64,000 nucleotides of DNA. It comes from Pseudoflavonifractor sp. Marseille-P3106. Lineage in GTDB: Bacteria; Bacillota; Clostridia; Oscillospirales; Oscillospiraceae. The DNA lies in assembly GCA_900169975.1 (NCBI GenBank), contig LT827126.1, positions 744,001 through 808,000 of the forward strand. The letters run 5' to 3'. The first letter of the stretch is position 1; every line of letters starts with the position of its first letter. Below, one piece after another: positions 8,547 to 17,363 of this stretch. Below the pieces are notes generated by a model. It saw only the letters and a list, made by a program, of their open reading frames with translations. It was not told the DNA's origin and ran no database searches. Both the position numbers and the translations under genes were made by a program.

Positions 8547-9767
8547 TTAAGAAGTGAGAATGACACAAGCGGCGTACCGCTTCCCCGGGCGTTCCTCCAC
8601 CATGCCCCGGATCTGGAGCATGGTCAAGGCGGAAAGCACTCTCCGGGCCGGAATTTGGGCCGCTTCGGACAGATCGTCGGCGGTCAGGATTCGGCGCTGA
8701 AGCGCCAAGAGGAGGTCTCGCTCGTCGTCCGTAAAGGCCTCAGGGTCGTCTGATAAAGAAATATATGCCCGCTGAGGCCCCTTGTCAACCTCTTTTTCCT
8801 CGGTTTTTTCCGCTTTGGGCGGTTCCGGAACCACTTCAAGCCGGCTTTGTGCCTCTTTTTCCGGGAGTGGCGGCCGGGGGTGGAGCCGCCCCGGGAAGAG
8901 GGGCGCGAACTCCTCCAGCACGTCGGCGGCCGAGAGAATGAGCTTGGCCTCTCCACGCTGAATGAGCCGGTTGGCCCCCAGGCTGGCCGGGGCATCTGCC
9001 GGGCCCGGGAAGGCAAAAACCTCCCGATCCTGCTCCAGCGCCAGCCGAGCAGTGATGAGCGCGCCGCTCGGCTGTCCGGCCTCCACCACCGCCACTCCCA
9101 TGGACAGTCCGCTGAGGATGCGGTTGCGGATGGGAAAATGAAACGCCTCATGCCGGGTCCCCGGGGGATACTCGCTCACCAGAGTTCCCGCGGCGGCCAC
9201 ATCCTCATAGAGCCATCGGTTACCGCTGGGATAAAAGACATCGATTCCCCCGCCCAGCACGCTGATGACGGTGCCGCCGCCCTGAAGCGCTCCCTTCAGT
9301 CCGGCAGTGTCGATGCCCTGGGCCATTCCGGAGACCAGAACGGCCCCCGACCGGGCCAGCTCCAGGCCCAGTTTCCCCGCCAGATTCGTCCCGTAGGGGG
9401 TACAGGAGCGGGTGCCCACCACGCCGACGGTCAGCGTCCCGTCCACCTGGAGTGATTTTCCACGCCAATAGAGGACACAGGGCGGATCGTAGATCTGGGC
9501 CAGCCGCTCAGGGTACTCGGCGTCTTGGATGGTGAGGATCCGGATGCCCAGACGATCGCAGTCGGCCAAGATTTTCTCAGCCCCTGACAGATCCTTGTCC
9601 TCCAGAACCTTGGCCTTGGCCGGAGAGAGCCCCGCCAGAGCGTATTCCTCCGGCGCGGCGAAATAGATCGCCTCGGGCGTACCGAAGCGCTGAAGGAGCT
9701 GCCACGGATCTCCGGGCTGAAAGCCCTTGCGGGTGGTGAGCCACAGAAAATAGTTGAGGTTTGCCAT
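8547..9767 (-). CDS. dprA: DNA processing protein DprA
   Basis: Loads RecA on single-stranded DNA taken up in transformation. 406 residues. An N-terminal SAM-like region (about 1-95) is followed by the Rossmann-type core with VGVVGTRSCTPYG, SGMAQGIDTAGLKGAL and the block FPIRNRILSGLS. After a charged linker rich in Glu/Lys, a C-terminal winged helix (about 345-400, DERDLLLALQRRI...) is present. It lies directly upstream of topA with a 22-base gap, a common dprA-topA arrangement. Confidence 0.94.
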   Translation of the reverse strand: MANLNYFLWLTTRKGFQPGDPWQLLQRFGTPEAIYFAAPEEYALAGLSPAKAKVLEDKDLSGAEKILADCDRLGIRILTIQDAEYPERLAQIYDPPCVLYWRGKSLQVDGTLTVGVVGTRSCTPYGTNLAGKLGLELARSGAVLVSGMAQGIDTAGLKGALQGGGTVISVLGGGIDVFYPSGNRWLYEDVAAAGTLVSEYPPGTRHEAFHFPIRNRILSGLSMGVAVVEAGQPSGALITARLALEQDREVFAFPGPADAPASLGANRLIQRGEAKLILSAADVLEEFAPLFPGRLHPRPPLPEKEAQSRLEVVPEPPKAEKTEEKEVDKGPQRAYISLSDDPEAFTDDERDLLLALQRRILTADDLSEAAQIPARRVLSALTMLQIRGMVEERPGKRYAACVILTS

Positions 9768-9833
9768 GGCGGAAGCTCCTTCCTTAATTATAATAGGGAC
9801 TGCGGCGCTTTGCGTCGAAAGCAGTCGGCAGCC

Positions 9834-10598
9834 CTATCTCATTCCCCGCCGTCCCTCCCAGAGGACTACGGCAGCCGCCACTGCGGCATTCAGAGACTCA
9901 CAGCGGTCCTCCATGGGAATTCTCAAAGACTTTTGGCATAGGGAGAGCATCTTCTCCGAGATTCCCTTCCCCTCACTGCCGATCACCACCGCCGCCCCGG
10001 ACAGATCCACGTCCCGGAGATCCTCGGTGTCCTCCCGCAAGGCGGTGGCGTAGAGTGGGATACCGGAGCGCTCCAGGAGCCGCTGGATCTCTTCCGGCTC
10101 TCCACGCCAGACAGGCAGCTCCCGGAAACAGGCTCCCATGGTAGAGCGCACCGCTTTGGGGGAATAGGGGTCTGCACAGGCTCCAGTGAGCAGGAGGCCG
10201 CCGGCGCCCATGGCATCAGCGGTCCTCCAGACGGTGCCCAGATTCCCCGGATCCTGCACGCCGTCCAAAATCAGATAGCGACCGGGCTCCAACCGCTGGG
10301 GCAGGACGGTGTCCGGCAGAGCGCAGACAAAGACCACGCCCTGGGGCGTCTCCGTGTCGGCCAGAGTCCCCAGCACATCCGCCGGAGTGGTCACCACACG
10401 TCCCGTGACCCCCGGAGGAAGCTCTCTCCCCTCGGCAGACACCACCGTTCGGATCTCTGCGCCCCACCTGAGCGCTTCCTCCAGCAGCTTGGGCCCCTCG
10501 CCCAGAAACTCCCCCGCCTGTCTGCGGTAGCCGCCGGAGTTGCGGAGCTTCCGGATGTGCTGAAAAAGCGGATTCTGGCGGCTGGTGATGAGCTCCAT
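9834..10598 (-). CDS. TrmH/SpoU family RNA 2'-O-methyltransferase
   Basis: 254 residues: an N-terminal L30e-like substrate-binding part (about 1-95) and a SPOUT methyltransferase domain. All three SpoU motifs are visible: LDGVQDPGNLGTVWRTA, VIGSEGKGIS, and IPMEDRCESLNAAVAAAV, where the knot binds S-adenosylmethionine. The target (a 23S rRNA or tRNA ribose) cannot be told from the sequence. The start shares one base with the stop of the upstream potassium-channel regulator gene. Confidence 0.92.
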   Translation of the reverse strand: MELITSRQNPLFQHIRKLRNSGGYRRQAGEFLGEGPKLLEEALRWGAEIRTVVSAEGRELPPGVTGRVVTTPADVLGTLADTETPQGVVFVCALPDTVLPQRLEPGRYLILDGVQDPGNLGTVWRTADAMGAGGLLLTGACADPYSPKAVRSTMGACFRELPVWRGEPEEIQRLLERSGIPLYATALREDTEDLRDVDLSGAAVVIGSEGKGISEKMLSLCQKSLRIPMEDRCESLNAAVAAAVVLWEGRRGMR

Positions 10599-11257
10599 TA
10601 CTTCACCTCATGGAGGTGGTTGATGTCCTCACTGCGGCCCAGCACCACCAAATTGTCCTTCTCCTCCAGCACATAGTCCGCTCCGGGGGCGACGTCCAGA
10701 TCCCGGTCGGCCTTGGCCTTCCGAACGGCGATGACATTGACGTGGTAGCGGTTGCGCACGTCCAGCTCCCGAATGGTGTGGTAGCGCCAGGATTTGGGCG
10801 CGGCCAGCTCCACGATCCCATAGTCGTCCGAGACCTCAATGAAGTTGAGCACGTTGGAAGAGGACAGGCCCTGGGCCAGTTTCACCCCCATCTCGTGTTC
10901 GGGGAACACCACCCGGTCGGCGCCGATCTTCTCCAGCACCTTCCGGTGGACGTGGCTCTGGGCCTTGCAGATGACCTCCCGCATGCCCAGCTCCTTCAAA
11001 TTCAGAGTGATCAGGGCGGAATTTCCCACATCGTCTCCCACGGCCACGATGGCGCAGTCATAGTTGCGCACTCCCATGGCCCGCAGTACGGCGGGGTCCC
11101 GGGCGTCGCCGGTGACCGCATGGGTCACCTGGTCGGCAACCTTTTGAACGCTGTCCTCCCGGCCGTCGATGGCCAGCACCTCATGGCCCAGAGCGGACAA
11201 CTCCGTGGCCACCGCCGTTCCAAAACGGCCCAGACCGATCACTACAAAAGTTTTCAT
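10598..11257 (-). CDS. TrkA/KtrA family potassium uptake regulatory subunit
   Basis: Cytoplasmic nucleotide-binding gate of a Ktr/Trk cation channel. 219 residues, the length of KtrA with one RCK unit rather than the double-length TrkA. The N-terminal Rossmann fold has VIGLGRFGTAVA (6-17) and an acidic residue (ID) after the second strand for NAD(H)/ATP ribose binding. A C-terminal TrkA_C domain (about 138-216) follows. An AAGGAGG site precedes the ATG. It lies downstream of its membrane partner. Confidence 0.93.
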   Translation of the reverse strand: MKTFVVIGLGRFGTAVATELSALGHEVLAIDGREDSVQKVADQVTHAVTGDARDPAVLRAMGVRNYDCAIVAVGDDVGNSALITLNLKELGMREVICKAQSHVHRKVLEKIGADRVVFPEHEMGVKLAQGLSSSNVLNFIEVSDDYGIVELAAPKSWRYHTIRELDVRNRYHVNVIAVRKAKADRDLDVAPGADYVLEEKDNLVVLGRSEDINHLHEVK

Positions 11258-11340
11258 ACGCGCAGCAGACCTCCTTACCGGCGTCCCGGGCGGCAGCGCT
11301 GCCGGACGCTTCGGTCAAAAATCATCTCAAGATTTTCCCA

Positions 11341-12723
11341 CTAACCGATCATAATGCTGAATTCCGGGTATTTGATATGGAGAGAACTTTTCCCGCCGAT
11401 CAGGAAGGCGATGGAGACCGAGAGCACACCCACCCGCCCCGTGTACATGAGCGCAATGAGCAGCATTCGGGACAACGGGGAGAGCGTGGGGGTGATCCCG
11501 GTGGTCAGGCCCACGGTTCCCAGGGCCGATGCCGTTTCAAAGGCAGCGTGGAGGAAGGGCACTCCGTCGGCCAGAGACAGCACCATAGCGCCGCCCATCT
11601 GGAGAAGGAGCACCATGAGAAACATGGTCACCGCGTTCATGGCCCGCCGGGCCGGAAGGGTGCGGCCCAGGAAAGTGATAGATTCCCGCCCCCGCAGGTT
11701 GGTGAACAGCACCATGAACAGCACCCAGGCCGTCACAGTCTTGATACCGCCGGCGGTGGAGCCGGAAGAGCCGCCGATCAGCATGAGGATACATCCCATA
11801 ACCTGGGAATTGTCCCGCATGGCCCCCTGGTCGATCACATTGAACCCCGCCGTGCGGAGCGTGACGGACTGAAAGACAGCGTTGAGCCACTTCTCCCCCG
11901 CAGGCATTTCCCCCAGGGTGGCCGGATTGTCCCCCTCTGTGGCCATAAAAAAGACTGCGCCAAAGAGAATGAGAAACGCGGTGAGCCCCAGCACCAGGCG
12001 GCTGTACAGCGTCAGCTTCCCCCAGCGCCGGTTCCTGGCCACATCCTCCCAGACGAAAAAGCCCAGACCGCCCATTACGATCAGCCCGGCAGTGGTGAGC
12101 AGCACCAGCGGGTCTGCATGGAAATCAGCCAGGCTGGAAAAAGCGCCGGTATCCCCGCCCTGGAGGTCAAAGCCCGCGTTACAAAAAGCGGATACCGAAT
12201 GGAACAGGGCGTGCCAAAGCCCCCGGATCAGGCCGAACCGGGGGATCATGCGGATGGAGAGCAGCACAGTGCCCAGCAGTTCCAAAAAGGCGGTGCCCAT
12301 CAGGGCCCGGCGCACCACCCGCACCACACCGTCCAGGTCGTTGAGGTTCAGCGTGGAGACCATAATGAGCCGCTCAGACAGGCCGATGTGCCGGTGGGCC
12401 ACCAGGGAGATCAGGGTGATCACCGTCATAAAACCCAGTCCGCCCAGTTGAATGAGCAAAAGAATCACCGCCTGACCAAAAGGCGACCAGGTCAGCCAGG
12501 TATCCACTACGATCAGTCCCGTGACGCAGGTGGCGGAGGTGGCGGTAAACAGTGCGGAAAAAAAGCCGATACTCTCTCCGCTTCTGGTTGCAATGGGGAG
12601 AGTGAGCAGCAGTGCTCCCACCAGGATAATCATGCCGAAAGACTGCGCCACCAGCCGGGTGGAGTTGAGCCTCCGGCCACGAATAAAATGATCCTGGATA
12701 AAATGAGCCAAACGTTCCAGCAA
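11341..12723 (-). CDS. TrkH/KtrB family potassium channel subunit
   Basis: Membrane-spanning pore of the Ktr/Trk system, about 460 residues with four pore repeats. Selectivity-filter-like segments are seen (TCVTGLIVVDT, AFCNAGFDLQGG, LRTAGFNVID, ALGTVGLTTGI). Two starts are possible: GTG at 12750 without a clear ribosome site, or TTG at 12723 preceded by AAAGGAG eight bases upstream; I use the latter. This is the last chromosomal gene before the element. A short gap of about 80 bases holding a GC-rich hairpin separates it from its regulator subunit. Confidence 0.9.
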   Translation of the reverse strand: MLERLAHFIQDHFIRGRRLNSTRLVAQSFGMIILVGALLLTLPIATRSGESIGFFSALFTATSATCVTGLIVVDTWLTWSPFGQAVILLLIQLGGLGFMTVITLISLVAHRHIGLSERLIMVSTLNLNDLDGVVRVVRRALMGTAFLELLGTVLLSIRMIPRFGLIRGLWHALFHSVSAFCNAGFDLQGGDTGAFSSLADFHADPLVLLTTAGLIVMGGLGFFVWEDVARNRRWGKLTLYSRLVLGLTAFLILFGAVFFMATEGDNPATLGEMPAGEKWLNAVFQSVTLRTAGFNVIDQGAMRDNSQVMGCILMLIGGSSGSTAGGIKTVTAWVLFMVLFTNLRGRESITFLGRTLPARRAMNAVTMFLMVLLLQMGGAMVLSLADGVPFLHAAFETASALGTVGLTTGITPTLSPLSRMLLIALMYTGRVGVLSVSIAFLIGGKSSLHIKYPEFSIMIG

Positions 12724-12788
12724 ACAGCCTTCTCCTTTCCGTTCAAACACAGCGCAAAAAGGGGGACTCCCCCCGGGGAACGCAGAAA

Positions 12789-12821
12789 GGCATACCGGCG
12801 AGGAAATGTCACCGGTATGCC
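12789..12821. repeat. Inverted repeat upstream of the potassium-channel gene
   Basis: GGCATACCGG (12789-12798) and CCGGTATGCC (12812-12821), a perfect 10-bp inverted repeat with a 13-base loop. It may be an operator or an RNA hairpin in the channel leader, or part of the chromosome-element junction. Confidence 0.5.
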
Positions 12822-12989
12822 CATCTGGGAGATCCGATCAAAGGGGCTTCATCGTCGGAAATAAAATTTTGCTCTCTCCATCCTGCCCCATGCCGCTCTG
12901 TAAGGGTTCAAAACTCGCACAATACTCGATTCGTGAAACTTTTTTCATTCGTCTTGTGTCCTCTTGTGCCGTCCTTTTCGCCTCAAAAG

Positions 12990-13016
12990 TTGTAGAAAAA
13001 TTGTAGAAAGTTGTAG
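12990..13016 (+). repeat. Three TTGTAG direct repeats
   Basis: TTGTAG at 12990, 13001 and 13011, spaced 11 and 10 bp, about one helical turn apart, as in an iteron or integrase-arm type binding site. Function unknown. Confidence 0.45.
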
Positions 13017-13027
13017 TGCGTCTGTTA

Positions 13028-13096
13028 TGGCATATTACTGGCACAGGAATGGCAGCATTCTGCTATGCTATCCCAGTATGCCGTATCCACCATAAT
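13028..13096 (+). promoter_or_regulatory. Candidate promoter region with paired TGGCA half-sites (copy 0)
   Basis: TGGCA occurs at 13028 and 13050, 22 bp apart, followed by TTCTGCT and a CATAAT box at 13091. It also forms a larger imperfect palindrome (13029-13082). The 22-bp spacing equals that of the two better copies at 14955 and 29603; the -10 box is about 2 bp off register. Confidence 0.35.
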
Positions 13097-13245
13097 CTCT
13101 ACATGAAGAACGGCTTGTTTGTTTAATCGCAGACGCATACATATTATATGATAACCTCCAAGCCCATCCAAGTCAACGGTTTTTATTGAAACATTTTATG
13201 ACTTTTATTTCCCCACCTTTAATAATTAGTAAAGAGGAGACTGCC

Positions 13246-14406
13246 ATGCCTGAATACCAACTTCAAATTAAACAAGTGGTAGATTACCCACGATGCCGGA
13301 TTTATCGTGAGTTCATCCACAAACTGATCAACGACCGGAGCATCCGCATAAACGGAGGCTCCGGCCTTTTTCATTTTACTGTACTTTGCAGCTATGCAAA
13401 CTTCCGCACCTCATATCGCCGTATTGACGGGATCAGTTATACAGTCTCGCCCGGCGAATGGGTGTGCACCGTCAAGGAACTGTCTTGCTGGTTCCGCACC
13501 CGCTTTCATCGGCAGGCGCTGTCCATGCTGGATACCCTTCAGAAGCAGCACTTGATTTCCTATACACTGCTGGGCCGTGGCAATGTAGTCAAATATAAAA
13601 TCCTCCACTGGGCCCGCCACAATTCCGCACTGGAGTACAATGCCCCATGCCAAAAGGATACCGGTTTTTTCTTCCTGCCAGTCTCTGTTGCCCTGGAACT
13701 GGTCAGCTCTGCCCGCTGCTCTGAAATGGACATCGTTCTGGATCTGTGGGTATCCGCTGTCTACAACGATACGCAGGTGCAGGGGGCAGAGGTCGGTCCG
13801 GTAGCCTACTTTCGCAATGGTACAGGAAACCCGTTAGTCAGTTATACCGAACTCTCCTGCCGCTGGGGGCTGTCACGCGCTACCGTATGCCGGATACTGA
13901 AAAAGCTGGACGGTCTTGGGTATATCTCTATCATGTCGTTTCCCGGCCGGCATGGAAGCGTGATCTACCTGCAGAACTACCTGTCCACCATGTTTGAGAT
14001 TTCCGATGTTTTAATCGACAAGGAGGAAGTTGCCATGACCTTAAACATTCATCTGGAGCTTCCGGAAACTGCTGAAACCGAAGAGAGCCATTCCATCTCT
14101 GAGCATGAGGTCATTGTTTCGAATGCACTTTCCAGCGTTTCAAAATCGCACATTGAAACGATACTCCGCAAGATGGCTGACATCCTATCTACGCAAGGGA
14201 TTTCCTGCTTTTCTTGCCCCCTCTCCCGCTATAAGTTATATCCCTTATCGGACGACTGCTGGGAAGAGTTGATTCCGCGTGCGCGAGGGAAATCCACAGC
14301 CCACTTTGGTCTGACCATCCTCTGCGGCACAAACACTTCAATCGCCACTTTTGAACTTACACTCACTCCCTTTGAGGAGCACGAAAATAGGAGGAACCTG
14401 AAATGA
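13246..14406 (+). CDS. Double winged-helix DNA-binding protein (first gene of the element)
   Basis: 386 residues. Two winged-helix-like segments can be seen: about residues 65-110 (VKELSCWFRTRFHRQALSML...) and about 195-240 (SYTELSCRWGLSRATVCRIL, ending in a beta wing GRHGSVIYL). Such proteins occur as replication initiators or regulators in conjugative elements, and either role fits; I cannot decide. The ATG at 13246 follows a strong GAGGAG site; an earlier in-frame ATG at 13186 lacks one. The stop overlaps the next start (ATGA). Confidence 0.75.
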   Translation: MPEYQLQIKQVVDYPRCRIYREFIHKLINDRSIRINGGSGLFHFTVLCSYANFRTSYRRIDGISYTVSPGEWVCTVKELSCWFRTRFHRQALSMLDTLQKQHLISYTLLGRGNVVKYKILHWARHNSALEYNAPCQKDTGFFFLPVSVALELVSSARCSEMDIVLDLWVSAVYNDTQVQGAEVGPVAYFRNGTGNPLVSYTELSCRWGLSRATVCRILKKLDGLGYISIMSFPGRHGSVIYLQNYLSTMFEISDVLIDKEEVAMTLNIHLELPETAETEESHSISEHEVIVSNALSSVSKSHIETILRKMADILSTQGISCFSCPLSRYKLYPLSDDCWEELIPRARGKSTAHFGLTILCGTNTSIATFELTLTPFEEHENRRNLK

Positions 14407-14954
14407 GAAAATTTGTTGAACCTGATGTTGCTGATAATCCCCTGTACCATGATACCTGGAAACTGCTGAAAAAATACCGGGATGTTGTGTGGAGCCTGGA
14501 GCTTTCTGTCCAGCATGTCCGCACCAAGTTTGAGATCGAGTATGGCACCTCCATCGAGGATTTTCTGGATTCAGTCTATCTGGCTGGCGCTGATTTGGCC
14601 GGAAGCGACATCGAGCATCATGCCAAATGCATTGAACGCAGCCACAAAATGCTCAAGCTGCTGGATTCCGCAGTCGAATTGCTGCGTACCAAGCACAAAA
14701 ACGGTGAGGCATATTACTGGCTGCTGTACTACTCCTTCCTCTCGCCGCAGCAGCTTAAAAATGTTGAGGAAATCATCGAGACCCTGCGGCCGCATATTCG
14801 TGACATCAGTTTCAGAACCTACTACCGCAAACGCCGGGAAGCTATTGAAGCCCTCAGTTCCGTCCTTTGGGGCTATACCTCCAAGGATAGTTTAGACATG
14901 CTGGAACAGTTCTTTCCAGAGACAAAATCACCTTCCGGACCATCGGGCAAATAA
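14403..14954 (+). CDS. ArpU/sigma-like helical protein
   Basis: 183 residues, all predicted helix. The C-terminal part (about 105-165; PQQLKNVEEIIETL then FRTYYRKRREAIEALSSVLWG) resembles the region-4-like domain of phage ArpU/DUF1492 transcription regulators, which recognise late promoters. This is a resemblance only. Translationally coupled to the winged-helix gene upstream (ATGA overlap, AGGAGG site). Confidence 0.6.
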   Translation: MRKFVEPDVADNPLYHDTWKLLKKYRDVVWSLELSVQHVRTKFEIEYGTSIEDFLDSVYLAGADLAGSDIEHHAKCIERSHKMLKLLDSAVELLRTKHKNGEAYYWLLYYSFLSPQQLKNVEEIIETLRPHIRDISFRTYYRKRREAIEALSSVLWGYTSKDSLDMLEQFFPETKSPSGPSGK

Positions 14955-15022
14955 TTGGCACAATTCGGGAACAAAATTGGCATGGTTCTGCTCTTTCAGT
15001 GTAAATACCGATGTGTTAAACT
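14953..15022 (+). promoter_or_regulatory. Transfer-operon promoter with paired TTGGCA half-sites (copy A)
   Basis: TTGGCA at 14955 and at 14977 (22 bp apart), then GTTCTGCTCTTTC, GTAAAT and TGTTAAACT with the -10 box TAAACT at 15017-15022, 40 bp after the second half-site. The same layout with the same spacings recurs at 29603-29670. The -35 box (TTTCAG) is poor, as for an activated promoter. Confidence 0.6.
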
Positions 15023-15066
15023 GAATATGCTCAAACTTGCACCCAAAACCGAACAGGACAGTAACG

Positions 15067-15091
15067 GCACCTTTCATCAGGGTGCTTTTTT
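15067..15091 (+). terminator. Intrinsic terminator in the transfer-operon leader
   Basis: GCACC (15067-15071) and GGTGC (15081-15085) followed by six T. The stem is short. It lies 45 bases after the promoter at 15022 and before the first gene. Confidence 0.5.
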
Positions 15092-15123
15092 GCTGCCCAG
15101 ATGGCCGCCCGGCCATTTGAAAG

Positions 15124-15154
15124 CCCACATTTGTTTTGACAGGTGTGGGTTTTT
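15124..15154 (+). terminator. Second hairpin with T-run in the same leader
   Basis: CCCACA (15124-15129) and TGTGGG (15144-15149) followed by five T. A further GGCCGCCCGGCC hairpin lies between the two terminators. Confidence 0.5.
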
Positions 15155-15204
15155 CTGTTCCCTATTGAGCATCAAAAAATCATTCAGAATTGGAGGATCG
15201 CAAA

Positions 15205-15606
15205 TTGAAGAAAACGAAAACCCCTCAAACTCCGCAGCTTCAGGAGCCGGATACCCAGTCCAAGCGCAGGCTTTCGCTGCCCAAAGTGGCTTACAGCGCC
15301 TTCCTGTGTGTGATGATGTCCATGATGTTCTGCCAGCCGGCTTATGCGGCAACAGATGTATGGACTAAGGCCAAAGAGATCATGCAGGATGTATACACCC
15401 AAATCCTTGCCATCTCCACTATCGCTGCCATCGTCACTGCTTCGGTAGCCTTGCTGCTCATGAACTTCTCCCGTTCCGGACGGACGGTGGATGAAAGCCG
15501 CGCCTGGCTCAAACGAATCTGTATCACCTGGGCTATCCTCAACGGCTTGGGCTTTATCATGGCGTATGTGACGCCGCTCTTTAGTGGCGGACAATGGACA
15601 GGCTGA
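15205..15606 (+). CDS. VirB2/TrbC-like pilin-type membrane protein
   Basis: 133 residues: a basic N-terminus, a signal-type hydrophobic stretch (about 27-46) ending in QPAYAA, then two membrane helices (about 63-85 and 100-122). Size and layout fit the VirB2/TrbC type of conjugative pilin or small channel subunit. The TTG at 15205 has a GGAGG site eight bases upstream; a TTG at 15190 is less good. The signal end (CQPAYAA) is almost the same as in the protein at 16371 (CQPAFAA). Confidence 0.65.
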   Translation: MKKTKTPQTPQLQEPDTQSKRRLSLPKVAYSAFLCVMMSMMFCQPAYAATDVWTKAKEIMQDVYTQILAISTIAAIVTASVALLLMNFSRSGRTVDESRAWLKRICITWAILNGLGFIMAYVTPLFSGGQWTG

Positions 15607-15646
15607 TTGACCGTCTGACTGCTCGCCGGAAAGGAGGCTTGCATTC

Positions 15647-16357
15647 ATGGGCATTTTAGACGGCATAGTGGAATGGATCGCAGAACAGGTAATGGCCGGT
15701 CTTGATCTGGTGACCACATCGGTTTTGGGTGCGCTGGGCTGTGATATGGCTGTATTTCTGCGTTATTTTCCCGCAGCAGAGACTATGTACTCTGTTTTCG
15801 TGGCTCTGGCAATCGGGATCATCCTGCTCAACTGGGTCTGGCAGTTATTCAAAAACTTCGGTCTTGGCGCAGGTGTGGAAGCAGAAGACCCGGTAAAGCT
15901 GAGTATCCGTTCCGTTATTTTTATCCTGCTGACGCTCTTTTCAGATGAGATCGTCAATATTGTTCTTACCATCGGCGGCACCCCCTACCACTGGATCATG
16001 GAGTCCGACCTTCCTGCATTAAGCTTTGCAGACTTCAATTCCGTGATGCTGGTCATCATCGGTGTGTGTGCCAATGGGGCTGTGGCGCTGATTACCTTGA
16101 TTTTGGTTCTCATCCTGGCCTGGAACTACCTAAAACTTCTGTTCGAGGCAGCCGAACGGTATGTGCTGCTCGGTGTACTGGTCTACACGGCTCCTGTGGC
16201 TTTTTCTATGGGCGCCAGCCAGACCACAGCAAACATCTGGAAATCCTGGTGCCGGATGCTTGGCGGTCAAATTTTCCTATTGGTCATGAACGCCTGGTGC
16301 CTGCGCCTGTTCACAAGCATGGTGGGGTCCTTCCTTGCGAACCCGCTTTCGTTGTAA
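15647..16357 (+). CDS. VirB6/TrbL-like polytopic membrane protein of the mating channel
   Basis: 236 residues with about six membrane helices and a loop carrying GTPYHWIMESDLPALSF. Small polytopic proteins of this kind, placed between pilin-like genes and VirB4, are the VirB6/TrbL component of Gram-positive conjugation systems. AAGGAGG precedes the ATG. Assignment rests on topology and position. Confidence 0.65.
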   Translation: MGILDGIVEWIAEQVMAGLDLVTTSVLGALGCDMAVFLRYFPAAETMYSVFVALAIGIILLNWVWQLFKNFGLGAGVEAEDPVKLSIRSVIFILLTLFSDEIVNIVLTIGGTPYHWIMESDLPALSFADFNSVMLVIIGVCANGAVALITLILVLILAWNYLKLLFEAAERYVLLGVLVYTAPVAFSMGASQTTANIWKSWCRMLGGQIFLLVMNAWCLRLFTSMVGSFLANPLSL

Positions 16358-16370
16358 GGAGGTCTTATCC

Positions 16371-17363
16371 TTGAAGAAACTCAAAAAATTTTTGTTTGCG
16401 GCCTTTACAGTCGCAATTCTCTCCTGCCTGCTCTGCCAGCCGGCTTTTGCCGCTATCTCCGAAAGCGATGTGCAGGCTCAGGTAGACGCTGTGGGAAAAG
16501 AAGCCGTTTCCGGCAATGTGTTTATCTGGTTTCTCTGTGCTATCGGCTTTCTCAAAGTCGGCCAGAAAATCGATTCCTTCCTCTCCAGTCTTGGTGTCAA
16601 TGTAGGACATACCGGCGGCAGCATGCTGGCTGAGGCTATGATTGCTGCCAGAGGCATCGGCGGCATCAAGAACTTTTCCAGTCACCACTTTGGCGGCGGG
16701 AGAAACAGCAGTTCCACCAATGTCAACGCAAACGGTGGTAAAGGCAGCGGCGGCTTTGGAGCAGGGTTTGCCAGCGGCGGTCTTGCTGGAGTGGTGAGCC
16801 GAAAAGTCACAAACAGCGCCATCAAAACAGCCACCACAACTCCCGGCTCCAAGCCTTCCGGTCTTGGCAGTCTTTTAGGCAATGCAGCCGGAGGGATCGG
16901 CGGCCATATGTACGCTTCTTCCGTTAGTAAGGGTGGCAATTTTGCCAACAACGTAATCGGCAGCGTAGCCACGGGCAGTATCAGCCAGATGGGTTCCATT
17001 TCCGGTGAAAAAGCCGCCGAAGCCCTGCACTCTTACATGGGATATGCGGCACTGGAATCCGGAGCTGAAAATGTTCCGACCTTCCAAAATGTCGAAATTG
17101 GCGGCGGCCGCATCACCGGCACAGAAGTGACTGCGGAACATCCCGAAGGCATCTCCTTTGGTATGTACCACACAGACCAATATGTTGCCCCGGAAGGCCA
17201 GTACACCACCGTTCATGCCGTGGATGGCACAGCATGGTATAAGCAGTACGCTGTGGATGCTGTTGACAAATCGCCCTATATGGCTCCTGACGGTTCTATC
17301 GCCTTCAACGAGTCCATTGTCAAAAAACTGCCTCCAGCCCCGAGGAGAAAGGACAAAATATAA
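16371..17363 (+). CDS. Secreted/membrane conjugation protein with pilin-like N-terminus and Gly/Ser/Asn-rich region
   Basis: 330 residues. Residues 1-24 are a signal peptide ending CQPAFAA; a second hydrophobic helix lies at about 45-62. Residues 100-200 are low in complexity (GGGRNSSSTNVNANGGKGSGG) with repeated glycine patches; the C-terminal part looks globular. The TTG at 16371 follows a perfect AAGGAGGT site; the ATG-type start at 16335 lies inside the upstream gene. The stop is immediately followed by the next ATG. Function unknown; probably a surface or channel part of the transfer machine. Confidence 0.6.
   Translation: MKKLKKFLFAAFTVAILSCLLCQPAFAAISESDVQAQVDAVGKEAVSGNVFIWFLCAIGFLKVGQKIDSFLSSLGVNVGHTGGSMLAEAMIAARGIGGIKNFSSHHFGGGRNSSSTNVNANGGKGSGGFGAGFASGGLAGVVSRKVTNSAIKTATTTPGSKPSGLGSLLGNAAGGIGGHMYASSVSKGGNFANNVIGSVATGSISQMGSISGEKAAEALHSYMGYAALESGAENVPTFQNVEIGGGRITGTEVTAEHPEGISFGMYHTDQYVAPEGQYTTVHAVDGTAWYKQYAVDAVDKSPYMAPDGSIAFNESIVKKLPPAPRRKDKI

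Larger units (their letters stand above)
12724..13245. other. Chromosome-element transition, about 500 bases without a gene
   Basis: Here the G+C-rich chromosome passes into the element. The stretch holds the inverted repeat at 12789, three TTGTAG units at 12990-13016, and paired TGGCA half-sites at 13028-13055. I see no tRNA gene, no integrase and no repeat that I can match to the right end of the window, so the exact left attachment site is not defined. Confidence 0.5.

Noticed and set aside
6014-8557. Plus-strand open frame of about 850 codons opposite topA
   Set aside because: It is the mirror of a G+C-rich gene on the other strand; the composition is unnatural (Gly/Leu/His/Val-rich) and topA is certain.
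11377-12864. Plus-strand open frame of about 500 codons opposite the potassium-channel gene
   Set aside because: It reads as charged low-complexity sequence mirroring membrane helices; no ribosome site and no family.
12900-12930. GGTTCAAAACTCG resembling a tRNA T-loop near the junction
   Set aside because: The flanking bases do not pair as a T-stem and no acceptor or anticodon arms are present.
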